Below are positions 1-10,888 of a stretch of DNA of 64,000 bases, one piece after another. The position numbers and the translations under genes were made by a program. The stretch spans positions 620,001 through 684,000 of the forward strand of contig ML996688.1 of the NCBI GenBank assembly GCA_010356995.1. The letters run 5' to 3'. This DNA comes from Trichodelitschia bisporula (Eukaryota > Ascomycota > Dothideomycetes > Phaeotrichales > Phaeotrichaceae). The notes under the pieces were generated by a model. It was not told the DNA's origin and ran no database searches. It worked only from the letters and a program-made list of their open reading frames with translations. Each line of letters starts with the position of its first letter. Within the stretch, counting starts at the first letter, position 1.

Positions 1-1
1 G

Positions 2-403
2 CGGTTTGCCGATTATGGTCACGGGACCACTGGATCGTCCAATCCGAATTTGACCTCGACCACGTCCTCCATGGCTGGTCGGGAAGAGAGCCTGCTCGTT
101 AATGGTCTTGGAAACATGAGCATAGGCGGCGGCTTTGGTCAAGGCGGCAGTCCACGAAGCTTGCGTAGCGCCTGGGAGCGTGAAACTCCTGGCCCCATCG
201 GCGGCCATCGCTCCTTCAGCACTGCGACCTACGACGAGCAAAATCGGGAGCGGGGTCAGGGCCTTCCTTCCCGCCAGCCGCGCGGCCCTATTCCGGAACG
301 GGGAACCGGTTTCACGAGCCGTGCGAGGCAGAATGGCGGCCACAGCGGTCGCGGAAGCGACGAAATCTCATCTCAATCAGGAGTCGAAATCTGTGTCGAG
401 TAG
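2..403 (+). CDS. 3' end of a cut-off gene, unknown low-complexity protein
   Basis: An open frame enters from the left edge and stops with TAG at 401-403, giving the last 133 or so residues of a protein whose start lies outside the window. The visible part is rich in Ser, Gly, Arg and Thr, with Gly-rich stretches (for example MSIGGGFGQGG) and Arg/Gly/Ser runs near the end, and has no recognisable fold. It looks like the disordered tail of a larger protein, perhaps RNA-binding or regulatory, but I do not recognise the family. The frame is the longest on this strand here and nothing competes with it on the other strand. It could still be an out-of-frame reading of a spliced gene, so the confidence is moderate. 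Confidence 0.45.
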   Translation, partial: RFADYGHGTTGSSNPNLTSTTSSMAGREESLLVNGLGNMSIGGGFGQGGSPRSLRSAWERETPGPIGGHRSFSTATYDEQNRERGQGLPSRQPRGPIPERGTGFTSRARQNGGHSGRGSDEISSQSGVEICVE

Positions 404-1714
404 AACTAGCCACCACCCCACCTTGGAGAGGGCTGGCAGGAAACGAATACACGAGCGGTCCGTTCGGACATCGGATGCCCCTCATGACGAATACGAAGAA
501 TGATGCCACGACAGTAGAGGTTCTGCGTGGGTGAGCGCTCGCGCTCGCCCCCCCACCATCGCATATCTGATCTGGGTATATCACACAAAAGCATTTGACG
601 GGGAATGGGATAGCGTTGGTGGTTTTATCTCTTTGTTAATGACTTGCATTGTATTACTGGAACTTTGTTTTCTCATTTAAGCTTCGAAGCTGGCTTTTCG
701 AGTACCCTTTGTTCTTTGCTCAGCTTCTCGGCCAACCATGACCAGCATACCTGCGACATCAACTTTATGACCCCACGATGAGATGCCTGCACGAAGGAGC
801 GATATCGATATGAATCAGCTACGCTTCACGAAGACGACCAGTGGGCAACCACACCCTCAACCCAACACCTACGCCCGTCACGAATCGAGTCCGCCGACAA
901 CTTTTGTGTCATTGCTCATACAGGCATCACTTGTTCATCACATGGTCAAACTCTCACCTGGACGGAGTTTGGCTTTCCTCTGCTTAGGCTGGCGTCCCTG
1001 TTTTGCATGAGGTATTATCATTGTATCCTCTTCACTCTCCATTCATTTCGCAGCCAGTACGCTCCTCATGTTCCGAGCAGCCCTATGTTTGGATTTGGGA
1101 AGGTTTGTTGACGGAGGAGAAACGGGGCTATTTCTATTCGATTATGATTTGGATGCACCTACGCATCAAACCAGTTGTAATTCCACCCTTCTGACCTCCA
1201 GGGATGTGCGATTTTGCGCTCGGTCTGTTCGTTATCAATTCGCAGCGATCGTTGTTAGCTAGTAGGAGATTATAATACTCATTGCCGTCGGTTTCGCGGG
1301 TGCATGTTCTCCACCTGGACGTGAAGCACGGGGGTTTGACTTGGTTGCGCGCATTCAAAGGGATATTTGTTTGATACAACATCCCATAACCGTGATCCGC
1401 CCCCACCCCGAGTCCACCCGAAAACACCGAATCCCCGAAATGGCAAACGCAAAACATCAGAGTAAACCATGGACCATCGCGAGCACTTGCCTATCCATCC
1501 TCAGCACGTTTCTCGAGAAAGAAAAACCCAACCCCGCAAAGCGTCCAACCCTGTCCACTATGCCCCCCCCCCCCCCCAGATAAACCCCGTGAACATGAAC
1601 CTCGAACACGTAACACAACATCGCAACGCACATAGCCGAGCCCGAGCAACAAAACCTCTGCAGTCACAGGGATTCCAATATTTAACAGAGAACCGTGGCA
1701 GGCCTCCCTGTCGC
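404..1714. other. Spacer without a supported gene
   Basis: This stretch holds 3' flanking DNA of both neighbours, which converge on it. It contains a run of 15 C at 1563-1577. Short open frames overlap one another and have no family resemblance. I see no tRNA or other RNA gene. Confidence 0.6.
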
Positions 1715-2360
1715 TCAAGTCTCCAGCGTCTTCTTGCCCTTCTTTTCGACCTTGAGCAGCAGCGCGCGGTTGATGTGGGGCAGGACACCACCGAAGGCGA
1801 TGGTTGCACGGATGAGCGTGTCCAGTTCCTCATCGCCGCGAATGGCGAGCTGCAGGTGGCGGGGAGTGATGCGCTTGACCTTCAAATCCTTGGCTGCGTT
1901 GCCGGCCAGCTCGAGAACTTCTGCGGTGAGGTATTCGAGGACGGCGGTGAGGTAGATGGCTGCCTTGGCCCCAATGCGAGTCTTCTGACGCGTTATGTTG
2001 CGCAGATGGCGCTTGATGCGACCGCAGGGGAACTATGCGCAATTACCTGTCAGTCCAGGAACATCTTATCATTTCGCGCATGACGCGTCAGAAGGCGTAA
2101 AAGGTGCGTGAAATGATATGAAGTCGGAGTTGGGTAAACATGTCGTGAAGCTTGTGAACGATTAGACGATAAAGGTACGTACCTGGAGGCCTGCCTTCGC
2201 CGAATGCGACTTGGGAACCTTCTGGGACGCATCCCCTTTACCGCCGGTCTTGCCGCCGGTCTTGCCTGGTTTTTGTAGAAGCATCAGTAAAGCCAGAGGA
2301 CACTTTCGGATGTTTTGCGACAACGCCAGAGGGGGTGTGCGCACCTTTTCCGCCCGGCAT
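1715..2360 (-). CDS. HTZ1: Histone variant H2A.Z
   Basis: Encodes the H2A variant that replaces H2A next to promoters and is placed by the SWR1 remodeller. Three coding exons (2345-2360, 2183-2265, 1715-2032) give 138 residues, the usual length. The start is fixed by the MPGGKG N-terminus, which is split after 16 bases by an intron. The Lys/Gly-rich tail is followed by the [14 protein letters not shown] helix region, the [20 protein letters not shown] core, the [14 protein letters not shown] segment typical of H2A.Z rather than canonical H2A, and the short tail ending KKGKKTLET. It lacks the SQE/SQ end of canonical fungal H2A. Introns are 79 and 150 bases. The gene stands alone, with no divergent histone partner, as is usual for H2A.Z. 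Confidence 0.96.
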
Positions 2361-5300
2361 GTTTGTTATTGCTCGATATGCAGAACAAGTTGAGGGTGCT
2401 GAAGGATGCTGATATGAATGGCGACCAGAGACTTGCTTCTCGAACGGCTACGCGACGGTTTTGCGGGGGGTAAGCGATGGCGGGGCGGTGTGGTACTGGT
2501 GGTGACGTGATGTTGTGAGAGTCGCGTCGGCCACTTGATGTTGTTGGATTCTTCTCGGATCGCCAAGGCGTGAGGGCTTGGCACCTCAGAAATGCAAGAG
2601 TCATGGAGGGTGGTAGGCACGTGATATTGCTTTGAACTCGGATACTCGACACGCCAATCTGGAGGATTTCGGTGTGGTCCCTTCGTCTGATCTGCTGCGG
2701 CAGGCGAATGGAGTGTGCTGGTTTACGAACCATAACTTCGAAACCGGGATCGGTAGGCCGACACGTCAAGCGGTCAACATTTCCTCCGTCTCATGTCCTC
2801 CATACTGTTGACGAAGGTAATATCTGGTTCTTGAAGTCAGCAATGCTCAGATGAGATGATAAAGAGAGCTACTGTAGAGACACTGAATGGGCGTTTAAGG
2901 CGAGTGTATCAACTTCTGCAGCGTATCGTCCGCAGACCGGAGATGGGGACGCTACGAGCCAAACTGGAATATGGGACCTCTCAACCAACCTCTGCAGCAT
3001 GGTAATAGCACCCGTTCCCACAGACTTCATTGCTATACAATGTGCCCATATGAAAATAGTTCGAGGTTGACAGAGTTCTGGTGCTCTCCAAAGCTTGTTT
3101 GTAAGAGAATGCCAAGCTGCGGGTCAGGCGGCACACTCACCGGCCAACGGGAAGTGAGCTTCCCGATGTCGAGCTTCATCGACTTTCGGCCCGAAAGAAC
3201 TTCAACTTTCCGAGCACGGGCCACAACGTAAACGATATGTCGAAGCGTAGAGCGTGGAGTTGATAGAGCTATATTTACGGCTGTAATGAGAACCGATGGA
3301 TCATACTCTTCCACAAATCACCAAAATAAGCCCCTTGCTCTCAAGCCGACTCCGCCGGAACACGTTGGGCGGGACAATTGTGAATCTTGATACTAAAGTT
3401 AAGTCTCTAAACTATTTAGCCATGCTTGTATAAGAACTCCCACTTATGCAGACCCTATTCGCCGCAGTCACCACCCAACCCCATACGCGCCCCAGAGGCA
3501 CGCCGATATGCCTAAGTTCAGAGGGAGAGACAGAGCACCGCAACGAAACCATTCAAATGAAGCCATGGTTCGTTAGAGTGTATTTACGTCCTCCCAGGTC
3601 TAGTGCCCGCATGTCTAGGTCGCTGAGTGCTTCCTTGGCCTCGGTAATGTAGCCTTGTGAAGGATCGCGCACTGACGACAAGAAATGCAATGTTAGAAAA
3701 AGCTGCGGCCCTGTTCTTTTCTAAGCCTGCAGTATACACTGGTCCTTTTTTATACGGATGCACGTATTGCAGCACTGCGGCTACCGGTGATGAGTTGGAG
3801 CAAGTGAAACCGAGAGGCCGGAGGGACGCACTCGAGCTCATGACTAACGACTGATCAGGCCGAACCGGTGGCTTCTGGGGTTACGCTGGGGTTGACGAAT
3901 GCGGCTCGGTGGATAGCAACCGGAGAATAAGAGTTGATCAGAACTCTGAAGGGTTGGACGCATCGGGCTTCACTCTTGGTGGTCTATGCCCCTCTGATTT
4001 TGGCACATGTCCCGTCCAGGCTAACGAGGCTTGCGATTTTCTGTTACCGACCTTCTTTTACTGCAGCTTGCTCGACAAACGCGCGTGGTCATCCGCGGAC
4101 CTAGTGCAATTCCTCCCCTCTCCAGTTGAAGTCGTGGGAGACGCTCAGTATATGTCGCTAACGGAGGCTTCAGCTAGCCATCCGGTGCCGGCAGCAGATA
4201 TCTGAGACCCTTCCAAGGCAAAACAGAAACCATTTAATAAGGATTAAGAGTTAAGGTGTCTGCCGGTCCCCTGTTCATGGCTTCGGGAATGGGTAACTTG
4301 ATATGTGTTCATTCGGGGCCTACAGTGCTCTCTGATTCACACAACTCGAATTGCAAATCTCGGGTTCCACCTGCAAACGCTCGGGTCTAATTTCACGGTA
4401 TGGCGAGCAAGCCGTGGGAGGAAACCCGCCGACTGAGGGTTTTAGCTCTGGGAGGGGTATGCCGGGGCGGCCAGAGGAAGAGAGCAAGCAACGAATGAGC
4501 AAAACATTAAGATGCTATAGCTATTAAGGCCGCATGACGACTTACAGATGGGTTTTCCAAATCCACCCGTGAAACATATCCTTAGAAAGCCACTGTGCCC
4601 TGCTCAGGCATCTGCCGGACTGCTAACTTTGAAAGCAAGGCACCGACTAGGCTTATTAGCGAGGCCCCCAACCAGCACTTAGAGCGTTGGTCGACTGACT
4701 GCCGCTTGCCTTGCCGAGAAATAGTGTGAAGCATTCAAAAACTCTAAACCTCCCTGCCAGGCTGTGCAATTATACACAATCACGAAGTTGGCAAGCCCCA
4801 CAGCATAGCTCCGGGCTTAGGGCAGAAGTTTAAACTACGATCGATCCGATTTCGCCATCACAATTGGCCACTATACTCCGATCTCAAGGCCAGGTTGATC
4901 CGCCCGCCCGCTCTCATATGGCAGGCTAATTGCGAGCCAGCTGACTCTCTGTAAGGAGACCGCATCGAACCAGTACTTCCAGAATATGAATCCGTAGAGT
5001 TGTAGTTAGAACACTATCCGACGGGGCAACATTAAGCGTAGGCAGCTGACAGGCAAGGTACGCGCAAGCGGTACGTGAAGTGAGACAAATGAACCCTTAC
5101 GATGCGTATGGCAAATTCTCCGATGTCCGACAACTTGTTTGCGAGCTGGATTGTACAGCCGGAGCCTGCGATAAAGCGCTGACAAGCGATGACCAGATGA
5201 ATGCTCGTAGATCGGGCCTCCCTTAGCGATGTCAATGCTTGCCGAATCCTAATTCTGGAAGCCTGCATCGGACCAACCTACCTTGCCAATGTCGAATCCA

Positions 5301-5807
5301 TCGGTCATTTCAGATGCCCCAAAACTGGTCCAAATAGAATATAAGGATCGGAGATAAGTGCCGGTTCCCTATGCAACGCATTGCGAGCGTACACCCAAAA
5401 CATGGTGGAGGAAGTTGGGAGGACAAGGCTGCACACCCTCGCCAATTGCAACGCGCAGGGATCAACGGCAACGGTGTTGTGTCACATATACACATTACAA
5501 GCAAGATACCCGCAAAAAATGCGGGGGATCGCCCCTACTCGCAAGTGGGGACGCCTTGGTGAAGTCAAGTCTTGCGCCGATCGCATCTCTGAAAACATCT
5601 GACTTCGGCTGCATCACCGCTTGGGGCCAAGATAGCGAGCAAGGCTGCTGTTGCGTTAGCAGGAGGTTACATGAGAGAAGCTCAAGGGAAGGTGGAGGCG
5701 AACGTATAAGTCGTGACCCCTCCTGAATCCCGCCATGGCTCTTTGTTCGACAGCTCGCACCACCTTAACCCTCGTTCCAGAATTGTCTCGAGACAGCTGA
5801 AGACGCC
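2361..5807. other. Large spacer, no supported gene
   Basis: About 3.4 kb upstream of H2A.Z contains only short, overlapping open frames on both strands with no family resemblance, signal peptide or splice-consistent extension. The first few hundred bases should hold the H2A.Z promoter. I looked for tRNA B-box and 5S rRNA patterns and found none that hold up. The base composition looks ordinary, without the extreme AT content of heavily RIP-mutated DNA. It may hold a non-coding transcript or old decayed sequence, but nothing can be claimed. Confidence 0.55.
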
Positions 5808-6062
5808 ATGTGGACCCCGTACATCCTCCTCCTATTCGCGGCAACCGCATTCGCGCAAAAGAGCTGTCAACCAAACTCGTTGGAGAAGGTTCACCTCGGA
5901 CATGGCCACGACATCAACACTGGCGACCTCTACCAGGGGGGACGGGTAGTCCACGCGGGCCTGAAGCTTCCCGGTGGATCTGGATGCTTGCCGGATTGGG
6001 AGAAGGACGGGCCCAAGACCGCGCCAAAGAGCTCCTCCAAGGGCCCGGCCGGACCGAGCTAG
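5808..6062 (+). CDS. Possible small secreted protein, 84 residues
   Basis: Starting at ATG 5808, the frame encodes a clear secretion signal: MWTP, then the hydrophobic stretch YILLLFAATAFA, with likely cleavage after Ala16 or Gln17. The mature part of about 67 residues has only two cysteines (C20 and C60), a His/Gly/Asp-containing stretch near 31-40 and a Pro/Ser/Lys-rich tail ending AGPS. No intron is needed. Small size, signal peptide and position in a gene-poor spacer are features shared with fungal effectors and cell-surface peptides, but I do not recognise the family. With two cysteines it could form one disulfide. It could also be a chance open frame, since the opposite strand is open over part of it, so transcript evidence would be decisive. 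Confidence 0.4.
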   Translation: MWTPYILLLFAATAFAQKSCQPNSLEKVHLGHGHDINTGDLYQGGRVVHAGLKLPGGSGCLPDWEKDGPKTAPKSSSKGPAGPS

Positions 6063-8552
6063 GGTGGCTTGCCGTTGAGACCACCGTAAGTGTCACCGTG
6101 AACAAGCACCGAATGGTCTGACGATTGCAGAACGGCCTGCAGCCCTAAGGGAGCGAAGCCGAATGGGGTAAAAATGTGGCTGGAAAGCTCTATGTGGAAG
6201 GCTTGTGGCGCAGGCTGTGTTCCGGTAGTTGCGGGGCATCTACGGCTGCCCCTGTACATACCTTCATTTCTTGTTCATAGGTCTAAACGAACTTGAAGTG
6301 TTGAGGAACATTGCGAGCTGGATTGTCTCATAGTGTGCTGCATGTACCAACGTAGCTTCGCGTCTTGACTCCAAAGAAGCTAAAGGCCTGGCCAATGGTT
6401 GTACTCCGTACGTCGATGTACCAGCTTTCAGCCCAACGACCTCCATTGCCTTCCGACCAGTACGGGTAGGTGGAATGAGATGTGACTGCAGACAAGATAA
6501 GCTCGGAGCAACTGATGGCGAGAGTTCGAAGCGTACGGCTGTAGATATGTCCAGAGCAACGAGATATTACCATAGAATTCAAAGGTGCAACGACAAGAAG
6601 AGATGCAACGTCGTTGAGTTTCCCTTTCGCCGTGGTCCGTCTCCACACTACGGTAGTGGCTGGATGGGGGGTCGGCGAGCCCTATCGGCAGTGCTCGGCC
6701 ACAACCGCTTGGCGAATCAAAATACGTTAATTAAGCGAAAATAGGAGGGGAAATCGGAAGGGCAAAACGACGATTGGACGACGCTGTCGAATCAACAACA
6801 CATCCCGCCAGAAGTGAGGGGCACTAACCAGCCACGTGTGGCTGGAGCTTTCAGGTGGGCAGTTCTACGGTACTACCGTACATGCGGCTACTTTTAGGCC
6901 GAGTGCTAAAACTTTATCCCAGCAGCCACGCGTGCTTGTCCTAGCGTATAGTGTATGTCGTTCGTGGGTTCGCTGCGACTGTCAGGGCTTCTAGGGCCCA
7001 CACGGTAGCTGTCGAGAGTGGAGCTTGACTGCTGTGGCTGGCGTGGAACGGGCGGTGCTGTTAGTGATGCTATTGGGGACTGAGGCACAACGGGTGTCGT
7101 GAGAAATGATGTCTGCCTGGCAAAAGAAACTTACCACGCCCCACCCAAGCAAAGTCAGCCCTGCCCTTCCGCATGCGTGTGCAGTGCAGTGCAGCGCAGT
7201 GCAGCGCAGTACAGGACAAGTATGGTGTAGCAAAAACCTACACTCTGGCCGTTTTAGGTGACCGACATTGTTGCGATACCGCTGAGAGCTATTCGATTTG
7301 ATGATTTGTGTGCCTTGCCGTGATATGTATGGAGGCATGTATCTACGTCAGTGCAAATGACTGTGTGAATAAGGAGGTAAGCATGCAGAGAGTTAGGAAG
7401 AAATTGAAGGAAAGAGAGCAAGGGATTTCGAAGCAACCTTTGAGACTTCGACTTCTAGACCGAGCGACCTATAATCGAAATCGTCGGTTGCTGGCAGCAT
7501 TGTACACCTATTTGCCTGCTTGCTGCCGTAATCCGTTCGTGTGAGACGCATACACGACTACCAGGTACGACAAGCTTTCTCTCGTTCCATCGTGTTGCTG
7601 GTCTTTGTCCGACATCACACGCCGCCCAGCGGCACTTCACGGCTTCACACAGCCTTCAGCAATCCTTTGTCCGCTAAGAAAACCGTCAGATTCCTCCTGG
7701 CTCCTTCTTTCCGCAACTTACACTACCGTTTCTAGCGCTCAATGGCTTCTCCGAAGCAAGTAATCCCAATTTCTCATCCAAGCTGACTCTGCACGCTTTC
7801 CCCTCTTGTCCATCGCTTGTAGCCTTCAGCGGCCACATTTTGATGCTTGGCTGCGCCCCCCTGTCCGTTTCTATTCCAATGCGCAGCTCCAACAACCCCC
7901 AAGCAAACCCAGCCAAACTCCACCCCCCACCGGCAACAGCCAGCCTCGCACGCATAGCGGGTATGCGGAAGCATCCGGCAGCCGTTCTCGAGAGCTGCGA
8001 ATTCGACACCTTGCCGTGTGGGTATGAGTTTACGGATTACACCTTTCCCTTCTTCCTCAATCTTGCTTAGGCCGTATCAGGTGCGCCCTGATCCCCCCGC
8101 CCAACCTTAAACTTGTCAGCTCCATTGTGTGGCTCAGAGCATGCCTCTCTCTCGGCCCTGTATCCCCCCCCATCGCGCACTCCGAAAGTGACTCGTCAGA
8201 GCGTTATACGGATCTTGTCTTGACCTTTCGAGTGCTCCCTTGCGCTCTGGTAACTATAAAGTCCCCCGATGTCATGTCGTTGCCTTGTAAGCTACCGGTT
8301 CTCCCATCCCATCTTTCGTCATTCATTCGCCCTTTCCCTTCACCCATTGCGTGTTTCTTATGGTTTCCTTATTCCACTTGCCTACCTTTTGACTACTTTA
8401 ACCTCAAGTCCGCATACCTTCAATCCTCCTCTGCAAAAGGGTCTGGCGGAGCCTTCCCCCCCACGCTTCCATTCAATAAACTTTCGACGTCATTCCGAAG
8501 TCATACCTCACATCGGCCCAGCAACCCCCCCTCGGTCGCCTCTTACTTCACC
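6063..8552. other. Spacer without a supported gene
   Basis: About 2.5 kb between two small plus-strand genes. It holds a short GCAGT/GCAGC repeat (7181-7210) and a pyrimidine-rich stretch from about 7800 to 8550 that is probably the promoter and leader of the Cys-rich gene at 8553. Open frames here are short, mutually overlapping and not recognisable. Confidence 0.5.
7181..7210. repeat. Short 5-base tandem repeat
   Basis: Six copies of GCAGY (GCAGT or GCAGC) in a row. No function is evident. Confidence 0.8.
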
Positions 8553-8699
8553 ATGTGCATCCGGGTGATCGAAGTTTACGCCGTTTGTGGCTGCACCTAT
8601 CATGTTCATGGCGTCGACGCTTGTGCCGCATACGGACAGCACGCTGTGGCTGACAAAACAGTCCAAGTTGGCTATGCCTGCCCTCGGCACGCGAAATGA
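8553..8699 (+). CDS. Small Cys/His-rich protein, 48 residues
   Basis: Encodes a 48-residue protein with five cysteines (C2, C12, C14, C24, C43) and three histidines (H17, H19, H30) plus H46 in the C-terminal CPRH. The pattern starts MCIRVIEVYAVCGC and ends with VGYACPRH. From memory, Pezizomycotina genomes carry many short uncharacterised proteins with this MC-(I/V)-R...C-x-C...DAC...GY-x-CP-x-H layout, so I take it as a real member. The Cys/His spacing suggests metal binding, which is inference. It has no signal peptide or membrane span, so it is probably intracellular. The ATG has an A at -3 (TTCACCATG) and follows a long pyrimidine-rich leader. The frame is open for 426 bases further upstream, but that part has no other ATG of note and reads like UTR. 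Confidence 0.7.
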   Translation: MCIRVIEVYAVCGCTYHVHGVDACAAYGQHAVADKTVQVGYACPRHAK

Positions 8700-9622
8700 G
8701 TTACGATATGGAAACTTCACGCTCTACGAATTCCCTTCCATCGACGATGTCTACGGTCTTCTTTACTCCCTGCGACCCGCTCACGACCCCTCCGTTCACG
8801 TCCTCACGCTCATCCTCTCGCCAAAATCACTTCTCTTCTTCTCAAGCGCTTTAAATCTCCTTGGTCCTCCGGCGCCTTCACATTGGGTCTTTCTTCGCTT
8901 GATACCCCCGCCAACCTCATGGCATTTTCGAGGCACGGCAGTCTTCGGCATCACAACCGCTCCATGACGTCTAGAAGCGAGCGCAATTAGTTCCTGCAGC
9001 GCTGGGCACGGCAGCAATGCCTTTTTTCGGTCCTTTCCCTTTGGTCCACTCTGTGTAGATGGGCGAAAAAAAACCTTTGTGATGGGTGTTGTTGGGAGCT
9101 TTGGTGTTTTCCTAATATCTTTGTCGGCTTTGGATCTCATTTGGTATGAGTATCACGGCTTTCTACACTCACATTTTTGGTAGAGTGTGCTTTGCGCGGT
9201 ATGATATGGGACATGTTGCTGCGCGACAACCCTTGAAGGCAGAATGAATCGTAATTCTTGGCAAATACTCCTCCCTTGGGACTCAGTGTCGGGGAATATG
9301 ATGTTCTGCGCAATCTCACATAATTCCTTCTTGCACTGTCCGATGTGCGAGCGAGTGTCAAGCCCGATCGCGCCACCTAAGCCACAGAAAATGATGCAAG
9401 CAGCTTATATATAGCACAAGGCTGAACGGCAACCTCCACAGCCATGCCGGACGACGCCGAGGGTTGCCAACACCGGCCCTGCCACACAACTGAACTCCCG
9501 AAGCCCGAATCCCGAAGGCCGTATACCGAACTCCATGTAACAACCTTAAGGATACACTCAGAGGCCCACACCATAACCACACAGCAAAAAGAAAAGCCAA
9601 GGGTCAGCGGTGCTGCTCTCAG
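8700..9622. other. Spacer between convergent genes
   Basis: About 0.9 kb holding the 3' ends of the Cys-rich gene and of the GT8 gene on the other strand. No supported gene and no clear repeat. Confidence 0.6.
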
Positions 9623-10888
9623 CTAGAACCATCGGCGAGCCAAAAGATCGGGATCCGTGCTGGCTGGGTGCACAACGGGGCCATGGCCTCTTTCGGCGTG
9701 ACGTTTGTGCCGGTATATCGCCTCGTAAGATTTGGCTTCGCTGTCGGTTGCACTTCCGCTGGGATATCCGTTGCTGGGGTCTTCGCTCCAGGTGGTTGAA
9801 GAGCTCCGACAGGGATCAGTATCGATAACCGGAGTGTCGCTTGCCTCAGCGACATCGGAAATCCCGCCGGGCGGTACAATATGTTTTCTCAAGACGTCGA
9901 TAACCTCCGTATCACGGCTGGCCCGTCTCTGTTTTTCCCACGCTTCAAATTCCTCCCACCACCATTTGCGGGTGGAGTTGTCACCGTCGTCTGGATTGGC
10001 GTCATCTTTTGATTGAGGTTCAGCACTCCACGGGTTGTCGTTTAGATAGTGAATACAGATGACCGCCTTGTCCTCCCACAGATCCGAGTGGTGGATCCGC
10101 ATTGTCGACTGTGCACTATACTGCCAGCCCACATGAACCCACTTACCATGAAAGAAGTCGTTCAAGAATTGGTGCACGCTCTGCACCTCATGATCCGTCA
10201 AATATGACAGCATCTGATCGTAAGTTGTGGAACTCCGCCGCAAAACGAACATGCCGGTGTTGAAGGTCTGCGGAGCGGACTTGCCAGTGAAGAACGTCTT
10301 CGCAGATGTCCGAGGGTCGGTCAACCCATGTGGTTGCCTAAGGTAATGATACGGGCAGTTCTCCGGCTTCGAGTTGATGGGAGAGGGTGCACCGCCGTAG
10401 TCGAGAGCGGAGCAACAGCACATGTAGTTCGCCACCACCGAGGCACCGAGAGAACAGGGCTTAAGATCGAAGACCTCGTCCATCCCTGTGTTGCAGATGA
10501 GCATATCGCAGTCTAGCCAGCATACCATCTCGAAGGACGACAGAAGTGGCGAGAAGGCGCGTAGCTTGGGGGGAACGGTGCCTTTTGGCGTGTCGCTTGT
10601 GCTGCCACGTTTGCACAGAGCATTCAGTGTCTCCGGAGTGCTGACTGGAGTGAGAACGAGGTTTGACTGGGGCGATTCAAGCTCGAGGGCTTTCAATTCA
10701 GGTGCCGGAAGGTCCCTGGGATGCAGAATGACAAATGGGTGTTGGGCTTTGTATCGCCGGAGGGAAAATGCAAGGATAATGGCCCCGGGTATTTCTGAAG
10801 GCTTTGATATGAAGGTCGCATACGCATAGCCCTCGTCCATCTTGTCCTCATCTTCAGACACATCGGGGGAATGCTGCTTTTCAGCCAT
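9623..10888 (-). CDS. GT8-family glycosyltransferase (galactinol synthase/glycogenin-like)
   Basis: A single-exon protein of 421 residues. The N-terminal part (about 20-300) has the GT8 layout: a YAYATFISKPSEIPGAIILA opening strand-helix, a nucleotide-sugar fold, and WLDCDML with the DxD metal-binding motif at residues 126-128 that holds Mn-UDP-sugar. Near 290 the IHYLNDNPW segment resembles the conserved H...G-x-K-P-W end of the family, with N in place of K. After about residue 305 the chain is acidic and disordered. Family members transfer sugar from UDP-Gal or UDP-Glc. The acceptor cannot be told from sequence, and the absence of a signal peptide or membrane span suggests a cytosolic enzyme. 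The start (ATG 10888) is followed by an acidic stretch and then the fold, so no upstream exon is needed. Confidence 0.85.
   Translation of the reverse strand: MAEKQHSPDVSEDEDKMDEGYAYATFISKPSEIPGAIILAFSLRRYKAQHPFVILHPRDLPAPELKALELESPQSNLVLTPVSTPETLNALCKRGSTSDTPKGTVPPKLRAFSPLLSSFEMVCWLDCDMLICNTGMDEVFDLKPCSLGASVVANYMCCCSALDYGGAPSPINSKPENCPYHYLRQPHGLTDPRTSAKTFFTGKSAPQTFNTGMFVLRRSSTTYDQMLSYLTDHEVQSVHQFLNDFFHGKWVHVGWQYSAQSTMRIHHSDLWEDKAVICIHYLNDNPWSAEPQSKDDANPDDGDNSTRKWWWEEFEAWEKQRRASRDTEVIDVLRKHIVPPGGISDVAEASDTPVIDTDPCRSSSTTWSEDPSNGYPSGSATDSEAKSYEAIYRHKRHAERGHGPVVHPASTDPDLLARRWF

Noticed and set aside
4955-4975. GGTTCGATGC on the minus strand as a tRNA T loop
   Set aside because: The flanks do not pair into a T stem and no A box is found at the right distance.
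2361-5807. Decayed virus-derived or LTR element in the large spacer
   Set aside because: No long terminal repeats, no primer-binding site and no reverse transcriptase, integrase or capsid-like residues could be seen.
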